Shown piece after piece: positions 61,448 to 64,000 of a stretch of 64,000 nucleotides of DNA. The position numbers and the translations under genes are program-made. The stretch comes from Hallerella sp963660435. Its GTDB lineage: Bacteria; Fibrobacterota; Fibrobacteria; Fibrobacterales; Fibrobacteraceae. The stretch lies in assembly GCA_963660435.1 (NCBI GenBank), contig CAVKYI010000001.1:186001-250000 (forward strand). The letters are read 5' to 3'. How positions within the stretch are numbered: position 1 is the stretch's first letter; each line of letters starts with the position of its first letter. The notes beneath the pieces were generated by a model. The model worked only from the letters and a program-made list of their open reading frames with translations, had not been told where the DNA came from and searched no databases.

Positions 61448-61616
61448 ATCTCGTAAAACTAGTCATTTTGGGACGATGGGCGCATTCTCCCTTCTTTAAA
61501 AAGATGTTTACCGGAGAAAACGCCAAAATTTACGGATTTTCTCGAAATTTTCAAAGACTTTCCCTTTGCAAGCGTTTTTTTTCAAAAAGCGAAACGGGAA
61601 AAGCCAAAAAACAAGT

Positions 61617-61624
61617 TATATTAT
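61617..61624 (+). promoter_or_regulatory. Possible -7/-10 element TATATTAT
   Basis: Lies 32 bp upstream of the ATG at 61657 in the 210-bp gap after GH5, which is AT-rich and has no other feature I can name. Confidence 0.35.
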
Positions 61625-61656
61625 GGCTCATCGGATTTTGGAGAATTTGAAAAACT

Positions 61657-62400
61657 ATGAACGCCAAAATACAGAAAAACGTCTGGAAGTGCTTCTGCCT
61701 TTCGCTTCTTCTTGTGTCATTCTCTTTCGCAAGCATCGGATTTAGCGAGTACCGCGATAGGGATCAGTCTCGTTTCACGGTGCAGCCCGCCAAGCCGTTC
61801 CGCCCCGACAAGGACGTGGTGACGGTCATCATGCGCGAAGCGATTCCCCGCGGCGGTGGATATACCTACCAATACCCGCGCGAAAACCCCGAACCGGTGA
61901 TGACGGACAAGTATGCGAAGGAAGGCGCCCTTTCGATGGAAATCGAGCTGATCGCGAGCGACTATTCGGGCGTCGCCATCTGTATCGCGGGTTCCGTCGA
62001 TCTCACTCCCTATCTCGAAGAAGGCGTTCTCGAATTCTGGATCAAAGGCGAAAAGGGTGGCGAAAACGCGCTTTTCGTGCTGGTCGATGACGGCGTAAAG
62101 AGCGGTGGCGAATCGCTCCAGGTAAAGCTTCGCTCCAAGAGCCTCGGCGAAATTACGACGGAATGGACTCATTTCAGCATTCCGCTCAAGCTCTTCGGCA
62201 TGACCGGTCTCTACTGGGACGCGAAAAACACTCGCGACGTGATGCTTCCCTTCGCCTGGGACAAGTTCAAGGGGTTCCGTCTCGAAGTCCGCAAGGACGA
62301 AAACGAATCCTTCAAGGTCTGGATCGACGATGTGGTCATCAAGAAACATGGCAAGCCTTACGAAGGTCCCGCCAACTATCCTTTCCGCAATGCGATTTAA
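61657..62400 (+). CDS. Secreted beta-sandwich protein, CBM-like
   Basis: A 247-aa protein with signal peptide (CFCLSLLLVSFSFASIGFS). The rest is beta-rich with a jelly-roll pattern: ALSMEIELIASDYSGVAICI, LEEGVLEFWIKGEKGGENAL, WTHFSIPLKLFGMTG, KVWIDDVVIK. This is the layout of CBM11/CBM30-like carbohydrate-binding sandwiches, but no specific family is certain and no catalytic motif is seen. It is 9 bp upstream of an outer-membrane protein gene; the two may form a surface complex. Confidence 0.65.
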   Translation: MNAKIQKNVWKCFCLSLLLVSFSFASIGFSEYRDRDQSRFTVQPAKPFRPDKDVVTVIMREAIPRGGGYTYQYPRENPEPVMTDKYAKEGALSMEIELIASDYSGVAICIAGSVDLTPYLEEGVLEFWIKGEKGGENALFVLVDDGVKSGGESLQVKLRSKSLGEITTEWTHFSIPLKLFGMTGLYWDAKNTRDVMLPFAWDKFKGFRLEVRKDENESFKVWIDDVVIKKHGKPYEGPANYPFRNAI

Positions 62401-62409
62401 GAGGGTCTT

Positions 62410-64000
62410 ATGCGTAAACTGGTTTCTTCTTTTTTAATCGCTTCTTGCGCGACAGCCGTCTGGGCGACTCCTACCCAGGTAAAGCTCGATTCCATTCACG
62501 CGTCGCTAGACACGCTTTCCGGCAATATGGAATCTACGCTGCTCGGCAAGGACGATCTGCCGGTGGCGGTCTCCGGCTTCATGGCTTTCCGCGTCAAGAA
62601 CTTCCACTATTCGGAAACGGCTCCCGCTTTTGCGAGCGACAAGGCTCGCACCGCCGTGGACGCCATCTTCAAGGCGAACATCGTCGCAATGCCGAATTCG
62701 TACATGACCCTGTGGACGAACTTCGCGTTCCCGTTCGACCTTTCCGGTACGTTCGGCAACAAGTATGCGACGCAGCCGACAGGCGTCCCGACCTACGACG
62801 AACGCGTTCTCTACGATCATTCCACGGACTATTACTCCTCGACGATTGACGAGGAATTCAACGTGGGCGCGGATATTCGCGCGGGCGTCTTCGGCGCCTA
62901 TGTGACTGCCGGCGGCGTCATCTGGGCAAACGCATCCCCGCTCACCATGTGGGAACGCGAAACGGCTCCGCGCTTCTCGTGGCAATACGAGCTCTTCGAG
63001 GACGAAAAGACGGTCAGCACCTATTACAAGGAAAAGTCCTTCAAGCCGGTGAAGGAAGGCGGCCGCGCCTTCTGGACCAACCGCTCGTTCGGCGGCATCT
63101 TTGCCAACGTCTATCAGCTTCCGTATAACATGAAGGCTCAGTTCATGGTTTCCCAGCCGATGGACATGGACCTCGGCACGCGCGACGGTCTCCGTCTCTA
63201 TGCCGGTCAGCCGGGTGAACTCGAAACCTATGGTCTTCACGATTTCCGCGGTTCCGTCTATCACGGACGCATTGCCAAGGACAAGCTCTTTGAATCCATG
63301 ACGCTCGGCGTAAACTACATGGGTGTCGTCTTTGACAAGGGGATAATCTACGAAGACGAATTCCGCATCTACCAGCTCTTGGCGGACATGACGCCATCCT
63401 TGCAGAATACGCATGTCGCTTCCGTCGATATCAAGGGCAACATTACCCCGAAACTGTACCTGATGGCCGATGTTGCCCTGAGCATCACCGATTCCGTCAA
63501 TTTCTACAAGTCGGACGATGCCGCCCAGCCTCACGGTTATTCCAAGGACGCTTACAAGACTGGCGTAGCCACTCCGCAGGTCGGCGTCTATGTCAAGGCG
63601 CAGAGCAAGCACATCGAAGGCTGGCCGATTACGGTCGAGGGCATTTACCTGCCGAAGGACTTCTACTCGCCGTATTCTCTCAGCAACCCTTCTCGCTTTA
63701 CCAGCTGGCGCAAGGATGAAATGTACCTGAACGGAGGCTCGCTCCGCTATACGCCGAACATGATGGGATTGAACATCAAGGTGGAGCCGACTTTCAACCG
63801 CGGCTATCTGGACTTCCAGTATGGCCAGCATCGCCAGGTCGAGGAAGGCACGGACGTTCTGGTCTTCAACTACCGCCTGAACGGTCGCAACATGTGGGAA
63901 AGCACCAATTCCTGGACAAAGCACAAGCCGATTTTCTGGGCGGATTCGGGCAATGCCAAGCCTCGGGCTAGCGGCTATGTCGCTCGTACGGGAGTCCTCG
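62410..64000 (+). CDS. Outer-membrane beta-barrel-like protein, N-terminal part (cut by window edge)
   Basis: 530 codons are visible and the frame is open at the window end. Signal peptide MRKLVSSFLIASCATAVWA. The mature part has many amphipathic, aromatic-rich strands (FMAFRVKNFHYSE, MTLWTNFAFPFDLSGTFGN, YVTAGGVIWANASPLTMW), typical of large outer-membrane barrels. A GAGGG site precedes the ATG. The Y- and W-rich strands and the preceding CBM-like gene suggest a role in polysaccharide binding or uptake, which is inference. Confidence 0.6.
   Translation, partial: MRKLVSSFLIASCATAVWATPTQVKLDSIHASLDTLSGNMESTLLGKDDLPVAVSGFMAFRVKNFHYSETAPAFASDKARTAVDAIFKANIVAMPNSYMTLWTNFAFPFDLSGTFGNKYATQPTGVPTYDERVLYDHSTDYYSSTIDEEFNVGADIRAGVFGAYVTAGGVIWANASPLTMWERETAPRFSWQYELFEDEKTVSTYYKEKSFKPVKEGGRAFWTNRSFGGIFANVYQLPYNMKAQFMVSQPMDMDLGTRDGLRLYAGQPGELETYGLHDFRGSVYHGRIAKDKLFESMTLGVNYMGVVFDKGIIYEDEFRIYQLLADMTPSLQNTHVASVDIKGNITPKLYLMADVALSITDSVNFYKSDDAAQPHGYSKDAYKTGVATPQVGVYVKAQSKHIEGWPITVEGIYLPKDFYSPYSLSNPSRFTSWRKDEMYLNGGSLRYTPNMMGLNIKVEPTFNRGYLDFQYGQHRQVEEGTDVLVFNYRLNGRNMWESTNSWTKHKPIFWADSGNAKPRASGYVARTGVL

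Overview
The window most resembles a member of the Fibrobacterota or a close relative in the Fibrobacteres-Chlorobi-Bacteroidetes group. The evidence is a secreted GH5 glucanase lipoprotein with a Ser-rich linker, proteins with type IX secretion (T9SS)-like C-terminal domains, a PorZ-like propeller protein, lpxA (a Gram-negative outer membrane), and many promoters with a Bacteroidota-like TAnnTTTG element. This assignment is inference; there is no rRNA gene here. Genes are dense, with many 1-20 bp overlaps, and most DNA is of moderate GC.

Layout. 1-4.5 kb: a truncated methyltransferase, aspartate kinase, a sigma-54 activator without a sensor domain, and phosphate acetyltransferase. 4.5-6.75 kb: an AT-richer island with diverged repeats, a cluster of hairpins, a stand-alone EndoU-type nuclease toxin with a probable immunity protein, and a DUF4417 protein, next to tRNA-Arg(TCT). 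6.9-15.2 kb: a possible small structured RNA, then leftward housekeeping genes (fusA, map, a DEAD-box helicase, a U32 protein, a Wzi-like outer-membrane protein). 15.2-23.2 kb: a leftward run of GT4 glycosyltransferase, mutY (no standard start codon for the full protein), a succinate-type CoA-transferase and a complete Na+-translocating methylmalonyl-CoA decarboxylase. Together these can convert methylmalonyl-CoA to propionate while exporting Na+.

24.3-36.8 kb is the main accessory system: a ROK repressor and allophanate hydrolase on the minus strand, and opposite them an operon of an ABC importer, three DUF1989 (UAAP) proteins, an arylformamidase-like hydrolase and a urea/guanidine carboxylase. 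It fits carboxylation-dependent use of guanidine (or urea) as nitrogen source. Two near-identical 25-bp palindromes, one before each transcription unit, are the likely repressor operators.

36.9-46.4 kb: pheS, an MFS transporter, adenylate kinase, an RhlE-like helicase, trmO and sbcDC. 46.6-50.7 kb: a coupled operon of secreted lipase, lipoprotein and PDZ protein. 50.8-61.4 kb: a glycogen synthase-type glycosyltransferase, dsbD, then an ECF-like sigma factor, PorZ-like protein, small lipoprotein and CCA-adding-type enzyme in one run, a GT2 glycosyltransferase, lpxA and GH5. 61.7-64 kb: a secreted beta-sandwich-like protein and a truncated outer-membrane protein.

A recurring feature is a TAnnTTTG-like element ending only 4-8 nt before an ATG that lacks a ribosome binding site, which predicts leaderless mRNAs for about ten genes.
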